A program made the position numbers and the translations under genes. Below are positions 15,962 to 25,108 of a stretch of 25,596 nt of DNA, in pieces. The stretch's first letter is position 1; the number at the start of each line of letters is the position of its first letter. Below the pieces are notes generated by a model that was given only the letters and a program-made list of their open reading frames with translations, had not been told where the DNA came from and did not search any database. The stretch is from an uncultured Blautia sp. (lineage in GTDB: Bacteria; Bacillota; Clostridia; Lachnospirales; Lachnospiraceae): positions 1 to 25,596 of the forward strand of contig CAKRVL010000030.1 of NCBI GenBank assembly GCA_934408705.1, read 5' to 3'.

Positions 15962-16086
15962 TAGTACCTCCTCAAGTTCTACGTAGAAAGGGGATATCAG
16001 AAATAATTTTATTTCCTGCTCCCTTCACTATATATACGAAAGCCAGAGGGAGAAATAACACGAAATTTGAAAAATATTTATTTTTT

Positions 16087-16114
16087 TTGTTAAATAGCAA
16101 AATTATGCTATACT
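16087..16114 (+). promoter_or_regulatory. Extended -10 promoter for the exonuclease gene
   Basis: TTGTTA (16087-16092), a 16-base spacer, then TATACT (16109-16114) preceded by TGC, an extended -10 signature. It lies 35 bases before ATG 16150, which has agaaggg as RBS. It is in the 188-base divergent intergenic region shared with the M56 unit. Confidence 0.7.
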
Positions 16115-16149
16115 TAATGCGATGATCATTTATAAGAAGGGAAATTATT

Positions 16150-17199
16150 ATGCCAAAATTTTTAATTATTGACGGCTCTTCTATGCTGTCCACATCCTAT
16201 TATGGGAATTTACCGAAAACTATTCTTTTTGCAAAAACGGAAGAGGAGAAGGAGAAGCATTATTCTGAGATCCTGCATACTTCTGATGGAAAGTATACCA
16301 ATGCCATGTTCACTATGCTGCGCACACTTCTGGCCGTTTATAAAAAAGTGAAGCCGGAATATGTAGCGTTTACCTTTGATATGACAAGAGATACCTTCCG
16401 ACGTACCCAGCTGGGCGCTGACTTCTATAAAGCCAATCGGAAGGAGACAGCACAGCCTCTGAAAGAGCAGTTTATGCAGATGGAAGAATTTCTAAAAGAA
16501 ATTGGTTGTCCGGTATTTATGAGTATGGACTATGAAGCTGACGATTACGCTGCGTCCCTTGTGGAAAAATTCCAGGGGCCCGGACTGCAGACATATGTTC
16601 TGACGAAAGACCACGATTATTTTCAGCTGGTAAGTCCTTATACCCGCATGTGGAGAGTTGTAACCAGGGATAAGCTGGAGGGACTGAAGGATGCGTATGG
16701 TCTGTATGGAAAAGAGGGATATGAAGCACTTCCTTCTAATGTATTTGAATATACTCCGGAAATCGTATATTCCGAGGAGGGCGTTTATCCGGAGCAGATT
16801 CCGGCACTTCTTGCAATCACAGGTGATCCGGGCGACGGAATCCCCGGATGCAAGGGAGTGTCCTCCGCAGCAGCGCCTCTGGTAGCAGAGTACAAAAGCT
16901 TAGATGCAATTTATGAAGCTATAGAGGATTGCGAAGGTGTGGCGAAGAAGGAAAAGGAACTAAACACCTTCTGGAAGGAAAGTCTCGGAATCAGCAGAAG
17001 TCCATTGAAAGCTTTGAAAACTAATAAAGACATGGTGTATTTAAGTGAACAGCTTGCAGCGATGAAGCGGGATATTAAAATAGAGGAAGAATTAGAGGAC
17101 TTACGTCTCTATATTCATATGGAGAAGCTGAGAAAACAGCTGAAACGGTATGAGATGAACAGCATTCTGTCTGAAATTGAAAAAATGGAAAAATTCTGA
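16150..17199 (+). CDS. Stand-alone 5'-3' exonuclease (Pol I 5'-nuclease/FEN family)
   Basis: 349 residues, matching the 5'-nuclease domain of DNA polymerase I but without polymerase. Motifs in order: IIDGSSM with D8, TFD at 75-77, the arch YKANRKE (93-99), YEADD at 128-132, TKDHDYFQL at 152-160 (D154, D156), and the H3TH region GDPGDGIPGCKGVS at 225-238 (D226, D229). All the acidic metal ligands expected for a two-metal nuclease are present, so it should cut 5' flaps or RNA primers. A 50-residue insert follows the first aspartate, and the C-terminal 100 residues are helical and charged with no recognised domain. It has its own promoter and no clear terminator. It could be the cell's main primer-removal nuclease if its Pol I lacks that domain, or an accessory one. 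Confidence 0.85.
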   Translation: MPKFLIIDGSSMLSTSYYGNLPKTILFAKTEEEKEKHYSEILHTSDGKYTNAMFTMLRTLLAVYKKVKPEYVAFTFDMTRDTFRRTQLGADFYKANRKETAQPLKEQFMQMEEFLKEIGCPVFMSMDYEADDYAASLVEKFQGPGLQTYVLTKDHDYFQLVSPYTRMWRVVTRDKLEGLKDAYGLYGKEGYEALPSNVFEYTPEIVYSEEGVYPEQIPALLAITGDPGDGIPGCKGVSSAAAPLVAEYKSLDAIYEAIEDCEGVAKKEKELNTFWKESLGISRSPLKALKTNKDMVYLSEQLAAMKRDIKIEEELEDLRLYIHMEKLRKQLKRYEMNSILSEIEKMEKF

Positions 17200-17308
17200 A
17201 AAAATTTAAAGTTACCAAAATTGTCTAAAATATAAAGAAAACAATTAATTGTCAGAAAATAGCAAAAATATCAGATAAAACATACTTGTATATGACAATG
17301 GTTGCAAT

Positions 17309-17314
17309 TTGACA
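17309..17314 (+). promoter_or_regulatory. Consensus -35-like TTGACA with no good -10
   Basis: A perfect TTGACA stands 54 bases before the main -10 of the Fn3 gene, but the bases 17-18 downstream (ttacac) make a poor -10. It may be chance in this very AT-rich 235-base gap (17200-17434) or part of a second, regulated promoter. Little else is visible in the gap beyond a 12-bp palindrome (acaattaattgt) near 17240-17251. Confidence 0.25.
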
Positions 17315-17344
17315 CAAAAAATACAAAAAATTTACACAAAACAC

Positions 17345-17373
17345 TTGCCTAAATTAGAGTAATAGGATATAAT
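17345..17373 (+). promoter_or_regulatory. Strong sigma-A promoter of the Fn3-repeat protein
   Basis: TTGCCT (17345-17350), exactly 17 bases, then consensus TATAAT (17368-17373). The predicted start leaves a 5' leader of about 55 bases to ATG 17435, which has ggaggg six bases upstream. Confidence 0.8.
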
Positions 17374-17434
17374 TTGTTTTGTTACATATTAACAAATTTT
17401 TATCTTACCAATTTCAATTCATGGAGGGAAATGT

Positions 17435-20400
17435 ATGAAGAGAGATTTGAAAACACTCAATAAGTCTGTTGCCATTGCAATCGCAGCTGCAATGACCGCA
17501 ACATCCGCTCCGACTCCACTTCTGGCGTCAGATTTCACAGATGGAGGAGATTTTGTATCAGAGTCCCCAGTTGTCAGCGAAGATGCAGAGGCAGCCGTAC
17601 AGGCCGATGGTTTTGGCGATGAAAGTGCAGTTGCTGCTGTTACAGAGGATGGTTTCGGTGACAGTGAAGCAGTAGAAGCAGAAGTGAATGGAAGCACAGA
17701 TGATACTATCGCAGCAGATGCAGAAGCACCTGGTAAGGTTGGTCATGTTGAGTTTGACAAGGATGAGCCAGATAAGTTAACCTGGTATGCAGATCAGAAA
17801 GCTGACAGATACCAGATTAAGGTTACTGATGAAGCTGGTTATGTGTATTTGGACGAGTATTTTGATGAGAACAATAAGGCAACAGAGGATGACTATGAGT
17901 CAACACCATCCCTTTCTTATCATGTATCCAATATTTCTGGATATGGCTATAAGCTGAATGCAGATGGAAGTGTTGCTGATTATAAGAAAGACAAGGATGG
18001 CAATCGTAAGCGGTTCAATTCTCTTGAAAGTGGTAAGTATACCGTTTCTGTTCGTTCTGTAAACTACAATAGTAAAGACAATACAACAGCATACGGCGAG
18101 TGGTCAGATCCTGTAACCTATACGAAAGCAGCGTTAGCCACTCCGGAACAGGTTTCCATTTCCGTTAAAGATAATAGTATTTCCATCAGCGGAGAACAGC
18201 AGCAGAATGTAAGATATGAAATTGCTATCAAAGATGCTGATGGTAAAGAATATTTTGAAGGCTATGATTCAGAAAAAGGCGGCAAATATTGTGATGCGTG
18301 GGATCATCAATATTTAGGAAGTATTTATGCTTACTCCTACAAGAAGAACGACAGTGGCTTTTATGAAGTGGAAAAGGATGCAGAAGGTAAGAGTTTAAGA
18401 GCCTTTGTAGTTGGCAAGCCATATACCATTAAAGTTCGTGCTTGTGTTGGCGAAGGAGATGCGAAATTAGTCAGCGCATGGTCTAATGAAGTATCAGCCA
18501 CATTCACTGATAATGCAGCACCGGAGAAAACAGGTAACCTTAATTATAAAGATGGTGTAGTTTCCTGGAAGTCTATTGATAAGGCTTACGGATATGAAGT
18601 AGAAGTTGATGGCAAGACATTTACAATAGGTTCTTCTTACTTTAATGTTCGTAATACATATTACACCGATAAGGCTGAGGTGATTAAGTTCGAGCGCGGC
18701 AAGTCATATTCTGTTCGTGTACGTACCTATAATTGTAAATTAGATGGAACTACCAAACAGTATTCCGATTGGACAGATGCATTCTCCTTCACTTATGAAG
18801 CAGAGAAAGATACAAGCTTAAAGAAGATTTCCGGTTTAAAATATGAATATGACGATGACTATGAAGAAAATTGTTTAGTATGGAATGCTGATGAGAATGC
18901 TAAGAAGTATCAGATTAAGGTTGTTGATGCATCCGGACGTGAGTATTTTACTAATACAGTAGATAATAAAGGTGTGTATGCTGAGTCATCCTATGCTTCA
19001 TATTGCTTTGATGATGAAGTTTTTTATACCTATACAACTGTAGATGGTGCATTAGTACCGGTTATTTATCCGGCAACAGGCAAAGCTGTTACTGCATTTG
19101 AAAGTGGACAGACCTATAATCTTTCTGTTCGTGCTGTCAAATACAATGAGAAGGGTGAAGCAGTTTATGGTGAGTGGTCTAATCCATATACATATACTGT
19201 AGATGCAGAGGATACAGGAATTAATGAAAAGCCAGCAGCCGTTACAGGACTTACAATTAAGACTACTGCTGATTATGATGAAAGTACACTTGCAGGTGCT
19301 ACATTAGCATGGAATTATATTGAGAATGTAGACCATTATGAGATTCTTGTAAAGGATTCTGCTGGTCGTGAATATGTAGAAAGTGCAAGAGTTAAAAAAG
19401 ACGGAACAATCGCTTACACTTATAAGAACGCAGGTTTAGGTAGAGCTTATCATCCTTCTTATACATTAAATAAGCTTTCTGATCTGTTAACATATGCGAA
19501 GAGCGCAGGTGTTGCTCTTGACACTGTGAAGGATGCGTCCGGTAAAGAGCTTAAAGCAATGACACCTGGTGAGACCTATACCTTCCAGGTTCGTGCAGTA
19601 CGTGAATACAGTGCGAAGGATGCTGATGGAAAGGTAATCAGCGAAACCTTAAAGGGTGACTGGTCAGCTCCGTCAGCTGCTTATACAGTTCCGTCAGCTC
19701 AGGTAATTACGGATCTTCAGTATGCATATGCAGATGATGATTATTATTACTTTACATTTAGTGCAAATGTAAAACCGGGCAGCGTTTGGTATCAGCTTGC
19801 TACCGATGCTTCCTTTACAGAAGGTTCTGTTTTAACAGAATGGGAACAGGAATATTACGGGGATTATGTTGAAGCTACACTTCCTAAGTTAAGAATTTCT
19901 AAGGACAAAGGTGTTCTGGAAGCTGGAAAGACCTATTATGTACGTGCAGTCAGCAGTACAAATGGACCTACAGAGGAAGAAGTGAAGGCAATTAATCCAG
20001 TTGGTGTAGCATTTACTACAGCTGCAGAAAAGACTGCAAAGAATATTACCGGTCTTACTCTGTACAAAACTAATAGTAACAGTTTCAATTTCCGCTTTGA
20101 TGCAGTTCTTGCAGAGGATGATAATTACGAGCTTCAGTATACGGACAAAGCCAATGCAGCTGAGGAGGATTGGGCTATAGGCTCTGATAATAGTACTACG
20201 CTCCAGGCTGAGAACTTAAAAGAGGGTACTTATTATGTAAGAGCAATCAGTTATATCATGAAAGATGGTAAGAAGGTTTACGGTACTCCATCCAACGTTG
20301 TTACTGTTACTGTATCCAGAGCAACATCTACCATCAGCAATCTGAAATTTGCAGAGAAAACTGCAGATGGTTATACCTTTACATATACAGGCTCCATTAG

Positions 20401-22228
20401 AAAAAATGAAACTGTAGAGTACTGGTATTCTGACACACCGGATTTTGCATCTACATCCAAGGCAACTGTAATTCATGATGAATATGGAAATGACAATAGG
20501 GTTACATTACATTTCTCTCAGTTAACACCAGGAAAGACCTATTATGTCCGTGCACGTGTTGAGAATACAAATGCAGCAACTAGAGCTCAGGTATATAGTG
20601 CATTTACAAATGTCGTTACATTAACTGCATCTCTTCCGAGAATCAGTGTTGCAAGCACTGTGATCACAGCTAAGACAGTTACCCTGAGAATGGATGATAC
20701 CAGTGATGGAGCTTTAGTAAGCGGATATCAGATTCAGAGAAAGAATGGAAAGAAATATAGAACAATTGCTAAGACAACTGACAATGTTTATAAGAATTCC
20801 AAACTGAAATCTGATACAGCTTATAGCTATCGTGTAAGACCGTATTACTATGATAAAGAAACAGGCAAGACCACATATGGTGCATGGGCTTATACTCAGG
20901 CAACTACATGGGGCGGTGCACTTAAGTTAAAGGCAACTCCGAAGAGCGCAACTTCCGTAAAGGTATCCTGGACCAAGATTAAAGGCGCTAAAGGATATGA
21001 AATTTACAGAAGCACAGGGTATTCAGGAACATCAGAGTTCTCATCCGGCAGAGGAAATGGCTTTGATAAATATACTCTTGTTAAGACAGTAAGCGCTAAG
21101 AAGTCTTCCTATGTAGATAAGAAGCTGACAAGTGGCACTTCCTATAACTATTATGTAAGAGCATATAAGACAGTTGGAAATAAGAAGTATTATATTGATG
21201 AATATGCATATGCAAGCCTTAAATTCAATATGGTACAGGTTGGCGATCAGATTCAGTATGCAGATGGTAAAGTAAAACTTAGCTGGCAGCCGGTTTATAC
21301 AGGTAAGGGATATGTAGTTGAGAAATACAACGAAGAGACAGGTGGTTATGAGACAATTAAGACCTTGAAGGCTTCCACAGGCTCCTATATGTTCCCGGCA
21401 GCTGAGAAGACTACTGAATATCGTGTACGTGCATTTAGTGGAAATGAATACACTAATGGACTTGAAGTGACTGTTAATCCTGTTGTTGCAGCTCCAACTG
21501 GCGTTAAGGCAGTTGCAAATGCAAAAGACGGAAGCATTACTGTAACATGGAATGCAGTTGCTGGCGCAGATTATTATCGCGTATTCAGAACAACATCTTC
21601 CTGGAATCTGTATAATAAAGACTCTAAGTCCTATATTCATCAGAATGGTGAGATGCTTACATGGTATGTAGCTGATTCCACAAGAGTAAGTGGCTACAGA
21701 GAAGCAAAAGAAGCTGAAATGAAGACCACTACATTTGTAGATCGTCCAATCACTTATACAGTTGATGGTGCTACCAATACAGAATATGAAGGACCAAAGG
21801 CTGGTGTTAACTATTACTATTATGTAGTTGCTTATAAGAATGGTAAAGCATATAACTATTCTGAAAACGTAACAGATGATGCTTATAAAGCTGAGAGTGG
21901 TGATAGTAAATCAGCAGTAGCGAAGATCACAACTGCAAGCCTTAAGAAACCTGCAACTGTAAAAGTTAAAGCTGCTAAGAAGAAAGTAACTGTTAGCTGG
22001 AAGAAGGTTACTAATGCTACCGGATACGAAGTATATCGTTCTACAAAGAAGAAATCCGGATATAAATTAGTAGGAACTATTACAAAGGGTTCAACTGTTA
22101 AATATGTTGATAAGAAGGCGAAAGCCGGAACCAAGTACTATTACAAGGTTCGTGCCGTTGGAAACAACGAAGCAGGCGTTCCGATCCATTCTTCATACAG
22201 TAAAGTAAAAGCAGTAAAAGCTAAATAA
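17435..22228 (+). CDS. Large secreted protein of about 13 fibronectin type III-like units
   Basis: 1597 residues. A signal peptide at 1 to about 31 (MKRDLKTLNKSVAIAIAAAM, cleavage near LLA-SD) is followed by an acidic Ala/Glu/Asp spacer (about 32-97) with a short duplicated DGFGD motif. Beta-sandwich units then start near residues 98, 234, 362, 458, 594, 754, 865, 962, 1067, 1160, 1266, 1350 and 1504. They end in recurring YxVRV/YYVRA strands and often a GEWS/SAWS/GDWS motif. Units 1, 2, 4 and 5 are long (128-160 residues) and share a D-x-x-G-x-E/V-Y insertion motif. The last unit is very lysine-rich and matches clostridial Fn3 modules (VTVSWKKVTNATGYEVYRS). No LPXTG, SLH, choline-binding, LysM or catalytic domain is visible. 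It probably acts outside the cell in adhesion or wall architecture. It has a strong promoter and its own terminator. Confidence 0.85.
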   Translation: MKRDLKTLNKSVAIAIAAAMTATSAPTPLLASDFTDGGDFVSESPVVSEDAEAAVQADGFGDESAVAAVTEDGFGDSEAVEAEVNGSTDDTIAADAEAPGKVGHVEFDKDEPDKLTWYADQKADRYQIKVTDEAGYVYLDEYFDENNKATEDDYESTPSLSYHVSNISGYGYKLNADGSVADYKKDKDGNRKRFNSLESGKYTVSVRSVNYNSKDNTTAYGEWSDPVTYTKAALATPEQVSISVKDNSISISGEQQQNVRYEIAIKDADGKEYFEGYDSEKGGKYCDAWDHQYLGSIYAYSYKKNDSGFYEVEKDAEGKSLRAFVVGKPYTIKVRACVGEGDAKLVSAWSNEVSATFTDNAAPEKTGNLNYKDGVVSWKSIDKAYGYEVEVDGKTFTIGSSYFNVRNTYYTDKAEVIKFERGKSYSVRVRTYNCKLDGTTKQYSDWTDAFSFTYEAEKDTSLKKISGLKYEYDDDYEENCLVWNADENAKKYQIKVVDASGREYFTNTVDNKGVYAESSYASYCFDDEVFYTYTTVDGALVPVIYPATGKAVTAFESGQTYNLSVRAVKYNEKGEAVYGEWSNPYTYTVDAEDTGINEKPAAVTGLTIKTTADYDESTLAGATLAWNYIENVDHYEILVKDSAGREYVESARVKKDGTIAYTYKNAGLGRAYHPSYTLNKLSDLLTYAKSAGVALDTVKDASGKELKAMTPGETYTFQVRAVREYSAKDADGKVISETLKGDWSAPSAAYTVPSAQVITDLQYAYADDDYYYFTFSANVKPGSVWYQLATDASFTEGSVLTEWEQEYYGDYVEATLPKLRISKDKGVLEAGKTYYVRAVSSTNGPTEEEVKAINPVGVAFTTAAEKTAKNITGLTLYKTNSNSFNFRFDAVLAEDDNYELQYTDKANAAEEDWAIGSDNSTTLQAENLKEGTYYVRAISYIMKDGKKVYGTPSNVVTVTVSRATSTISNLKFAEKTADGYTFTYTGSIRKNETVEYWYSDTPDFASTSKATVIHDEYGNDNRVTLHFSQLTPGKTYYVRARVENTNAATRAQVYSAFTNVVTLTASLPRISVASTVITAKTVTLRMDDTSDGALVSGYQIQRKNGKKYRTIAKTTDNVYKNSKLKSDTAYSYRVRPYYYDKETGKTTYGAWAYTQATTWGGALKLKATPKSATSVKVSWTKIKGAKGYEIYRSTGYSGTSEFSSGRGNGFDKYTLVKTVSAKKSSYVDKKLTSGTSYNYYVRAYKTVGNKKYYIDEYAYASLKFNMVQVGDQIQYADGKVKLSWQPVYTGKGYVVEKYNEETGGYETIKTLKASTGSYMFPAAEKTTEYRVRAFSGNEYTNGLEVTVNPVVAAPTGVKAVANAKDGSITVTWNAVAGADYYRVFRTTSSWNLYNKDSKSYIHQNGEMLTWYVADSTRVSGYREAKEAEMKTTTFVDRPITYTVDGATNTEYEGPKAGVNYYYYVVAYKNGKAYNYSENVTDDAYKAESGDSKSAVAKITTASLKKPATVKVKAAKKKVTVSWKKVTNATGYEVYRSTKKKSGYKLVGTITKGSTVKYVDKKAKAGTKYYYKVRAVGNNEAGVPIHSSYSKVKAVKAK

Positions 22229-22236
22229 AGTATAAC

Positions 22237-22310
22237 AAAAAGGCTCTATGCCAGATTTCAGGGTGGGATTCATATGAATCCCACCCTGTTGCTATGTTTG
22301 GAGCCCTTTT
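22237..22310. terminator. Cruciform-like bidirectional terminator (Fn3 gene / nrdG)
   Basis: A perfect 30-bp palindrome with half-sites cagggtgggattcat (22259-22273) and atgaatcccaccctg (22274-22288) is enclosed by an outer stem, aaggctc near 22240-22246 with gagccc 22301-22306. The outer stem is flanked by A run 22237-22241 and T run 22307-22310. Read either way it ends in a T run, so it serves both the Fn3 gene (stop 22228) and nrdG (stop 22330). Confidence 0.8.
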
Positions 22311-22329
22311 AATAAAAAGAAGACCTATA

Positions 22330-22839
22330 TTACAGGCCTTCCTTTATCAGCTTTCCATTTTTTAATTGTAGTATTCTCTGGTTGCTGCTTCCCCGGAATT
22401 CTAAGGAAAGATCCTTTAGCTCCTGTACAAACTCTCCATCCACCAGAATGTCGATACAGGCAAGCATGCGGTCTGTATATGGGGTGTAAATGCTGCCCCC
22501 TGGAATCATATCCTTGTCAAATAAATAGCCGCTGTAGCACCAGATAGACTTATCAGGATAGGTGCGCTTAATCTCTTCCAAAAGATCTGCAAGCACTTCC
22601 TGATTCTCAGGCTCGAAGGGTTCACCGCCAAGAAGCGAGAAGCCTTCGATATAGTCGGGAGAGAGGAGCTTAAGAAGCTTATCCTGAGTCTCCCTTGTGT
22701 ATGGTTCACCATAGTTAAAATCCCATGTAGGAGCGTTAAAACAGCCCTTACAGTGGTGCCGGCATCCAGACACGAACAGGCTTACACGTACGCCTGTTCC
22801 GTCTGCAATGTCGTAGGATTTAATGTTTCCATAGTTCAT
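22330..22839 (-). CDS. nrdG: Anaerobic ribonucleotide reductase activating protein NrdG
   Basis: 169 residues, the usual NrdG size. A radical-SAM enzyme that uses a [4Fe-4S] cluster and S-adenosylmethionine to make the glycyl radical on NrdD. The cluster motif is C26, C30, C33 (SGCRHHCKGCFN), followed by the NrdG-type NAPTWDFNYGEPYT and the glycine-rich LLGGEPFEPEN (SAM-binding GGE). It starts 14 bases after the nrdD stop, with aaagagga as RBS, so the two form an operon. It is the last gene before the shared terminator. Confidence 0.95.
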   Translation of the reverse strand: MNYGNIKSYDIADGTGVRVSLFVSGCRHHCKGCFNAPTWDFNYGEPYTRETQDKLLKLLSPDYIEGFSLLGGEPFEPENQEVLADLLEEIKRTYPDKSIWCYSGYLFDKDMIPGGSIYTPYTDRMLACIDILVDGEFVQELKDLSLEFRGSSNQRILQLKNGKLIKEGL

Positions 22840-22853
22840 AGCGCTGGTCCTCT

Positions 22854-25043
22854 TTACAGATGTAATACCCTGTCCTTGATCTCCTGTGTACGGCCCTGAT
22901 TCCAGAACTGTGTACCGATATATCCACAGGTTCTTCTGGCAACGCTCATTTTATCCTGGTTACGGTTACCGCAGTTCGGGCATTCCCAGACAAGCTTGCC
23001 ATTCTCATCCTCTTTGATCTGAATCTCTCCGTCATATCCGCATACATCACAGAAATCACTCTTAGTATTCAGCTCTGCATACATGATGTTGTCATAAATA
23101 AACTTCATAACAGAGAGAACAGCCGGAATATTCTGCTTCATATTAGGAACCTCTACGTAACTGATAGCTCCTCCCGGGGAAAGCTTCTGGAATTCGGACT
23201 CGAATTTCAGCTTGGAGAATGCATCAATCTCCTCAGTAACGTGAACGTGGTAGCTGTTTGTAATATAGTTCTTATCGGTAACTCCCGGAATGATTCCAAA
23301 ACGCTTCTGGAGACATTTGGAAAATCTGTATGTGGTGGATTCCATAGGAGTACCGTATACAGAGTAGCTGATGTTCTCAGCTGCCTTCCACTGGGCACAT
23401 TTGTCATTGAGACGCTGCATGACCTTAAGGGCGAATGGACGAACCTCAGGATCTGTATGCGGCTTTCCGTACATTCTCATGCACATCTCATGAAGGCCTG
23501 CATAACCAAGGGAAATAGTGGAATATCCATCGTAAAGAAGCTTGTCGATGGTCTCACCCTTCTTAAGTCGTGCAAGTGCACCATACTGCCAGAGAATGGG
23601 GGCAACATCGGAAACTGTGCCGAGAAGACGCTCATGTCTGCAGCGGAGAGCTCTGTGGCAGAGCTCCAGGCGCTCCTCCAGGATATCCCAGAATTTGTCA
23701 AAATCGCCTTCTGAAGAGCATGCTACATCAACAAGGTTAATGGTAACAACACCCTGGTTAAAACGACCGTAGAACTTATATGAGCCATCCGGATTCTTCT
23801 GTTTCTCCTCAACGGTGAGGAAGGAACGGCATCCCATACAGGTATAAACATTGCCATTCTTTAACTGGCGCATTATCTTAGCGGAAATGTAATCAGGAAC
23901 CATACGCTTGGCAGTACATTTTGCAGCAATCTCGGTGAGATACCAGTACTTGGAATCCTCATGGATGTTATCCTCATCCAGAACGTAGATCAGCTTCGGA
24001 AATGCAGGTGTGATCCAGGCGCCACGCTCATTTTTAACACCCTGCATACGCTGCTTCATTACCTCCTCAATGATCAGGGCAAGATCATCACGGGTACGTC
24101 CCTCCGGAACCTCATCCAGATACATGAAGATAGTTACGAATGGAGCCTGGCCATTACAGGTCATAAGAGTGATCAGCTGATACTGGATAGTCTGGATACC
24201 ACTCTGGATCTCATCCATAAGTCTGCGCTCGGATACCTTCTGGATGATCTCATCGTCAAGGGGTTCTCCGCAGGCCTTACGCTCCTCGATTACTTTATTA
24301 CGGATCTTCTGGCGGCTGATATCTACAAATGGAGCCAGGTGAGCCAGAGAGAAGGACTGTCCGCCGTACTGGTTACTTGCTACCTGAGCAACGATCTGTG
24401 TGGTAACGTTGCAGGCGGTGAAGAAGCTGTGTGGCTTCTCGATCAGTGTCTGGCTGATAACAGTGCCGTTCTGAAGCATATCCTGCAGATTGATAAGATC
24501 ACAGTTATGCTCACGCTGTGCATAATAATCGGAATCATGGAAATGGATGATACCCTCATCATGAGCTCTCACGATCTCCTCTGGAAGAAGAACACGCATG
24601 GTCAGATCCTTGCTGACCTCACCTGCCATATAATCACGCTGTGTGGAATTAATGGTAGGGTTCTTATTGGAGTTCTCCTGCTTGGCATTCTCGTTAATCT
24701 GATCAAGGAGAGCCAGAATGCTGTCATCTGTAGTATTGGACTTACGGGTAAGCTCTCTCTTATAGCGGTAGCGTACATACTTCTGGGCAACCTCATAACC
24801 GCGCATCTCCATAATGCCGGTCTCAACCATATCCTGAATATCTTCTACATTTACTGCGTGGGAGGACTCAAGAGCACGATTGGCAATCGTATCAGCAAGG
24901 GCTGTTATCTGGTAGTGACTCAGCCTGTGAAGCTTGGAAACCTCCTCATTCGCTTTCTCTACGGCGTTAATGATCTTCGCCTTATCAAAAATAACTTCAA
25001 CGCCATTTCGCTTGATGACGTTAGCATTGACCTCTGTACTCAT
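22854..25043 (-). CDS. nrdD: Anaerobic (class III) ribonucleoside-triphosphate reductase NrdD
   Basis: 729 residues. It reduces ribonucleoside triphosphates to dNTPs under anoxic conditions by glycyl-radical chemistry. Domains: an N-terminal ATP-cone (about 1-95, VIKRNGVEVIFDKAKIINAV), the NrdD barrel, a C-terminal zinc site (CDVCG ... CPNCG) and the radical loop RRTCGYIG with the expected glycyl radical at G707. I chose the ATG at 25043. The upstream in-frame ATG at 25061 has no Shine-Dalgarno, while the gggag-type RBS (ggaggg) lies between the two, 10 bases before 25043. The extra six residues of the longer frame would thus be leader sequence. It is followed by nrdG. Regulation by NrdR is suggested by two boxes upstream. 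Confidence 0.95.
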   Translation of the reverse strand: MSTEVNANVIKRNGVEVIFDKAKIINAVEKANEEVSKLHRLSHYQITALADTIANRALESSHAVNVEDIQDMVETGIMEMRGYEVAQKYVRYRYKRELTRKSNTTDDSILALLDQINENAKQENSNKNPTINSTQRDYMAGEVSKDLTMRVLLPEEIVRAHDEGIIHFHDSDYYAQREHNCDLINLQDMLQNGTVISQTLIEKPHSFFTACNVTTQIVAQVASNQYGGQSFSLAHLAPFVDISRQKIRNKVIEERKACGEPLDDEIIQKVSERRLMDEIQSGIQTIQYQLITLMTCNGQAPFVTIFMYLDEVPEGRTRDDLALIIEEVMKQRMQGVKNERGAWITPAFPKLIYVLDEDNIHEDSKYWYLTEIAAKCTAKRMVPDYISAKIMRQLKNGNVYTCMGCRSFLTVEEKQKNPDGSYKFYGRFNQGVVTINLVDVACSSEGDFDKFWDILEERLELCHRALRCRHERLLGTVSDVAPILWQYGALARLKKGETIDKLLYDGYSTISLGYAGLHEMCMRMYGKPHTDPEVRPFALKVMQRLNDKCAQWKAAENISYSVYGTPMESTTYRFSKCLQKRFGIIPGVTDKNYITNSYHVHVTEEIDAFSKLKFESEFQKLSPGGAISYVEVPNMKQNIPAVLSVMKFIYDNIMYAELNTKSDFCDVCGYDGEIQIKEDENGKLVWECPNCGNRNQDKMSVARRTCGYIGTQFWNQGRTQEIKDRVLHL

Positions 25044-25054
25044 ATCATAAATTC

Positions 25055-25070
25055 CCTCCATATATTGTGC
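25055..25070. promoter_or_regulatory. Candidate NrdR box 1, overlapping the nrdD RBS
   Basis: The sequence from 25055 matches 12 of 16 positions of the NrdR consensus acaCwATATAtwGtgt as I recall it, including the uninterrupted core atatattgtg. It overlaps the nrdD ribosome-binding region. Confidence 0.5.
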
Positions 25071-25085
25071 TTAAAATATCAAAAC

Positions 25086-25101
25086 ATACTAGATGTTGTG
25101 C
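25086..25101. promoter_or_regulatory. Candidate NrdR box 2, at the nrdD transcription start
   Basis: Also 12 of 16 matches to the NrdR consensus, exactly 31 bp from box 1. Three-turn spacing is the known arrangement for tandem NrdR boxes. It begins directly downstream of the predicted -10, so binding there would block initiation. Confidence 0.5.
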
Positions 25102-25108
25102 AATATCA

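Noticed and set aside
15962..16149. BlaI-type operator (TACA-TGTA palindrome) upstream of the M56 unit
   Set aside because: No such dyad was found in the divergent intergenic region, consistent with the absence of a BlaI gene here.
17435..22228. CRISPR or tandem DNA repeats within the Fn3 gene
   Set aside because: The repeats are at protein level and diverged; no regular identical DNA units or spacers were seen.
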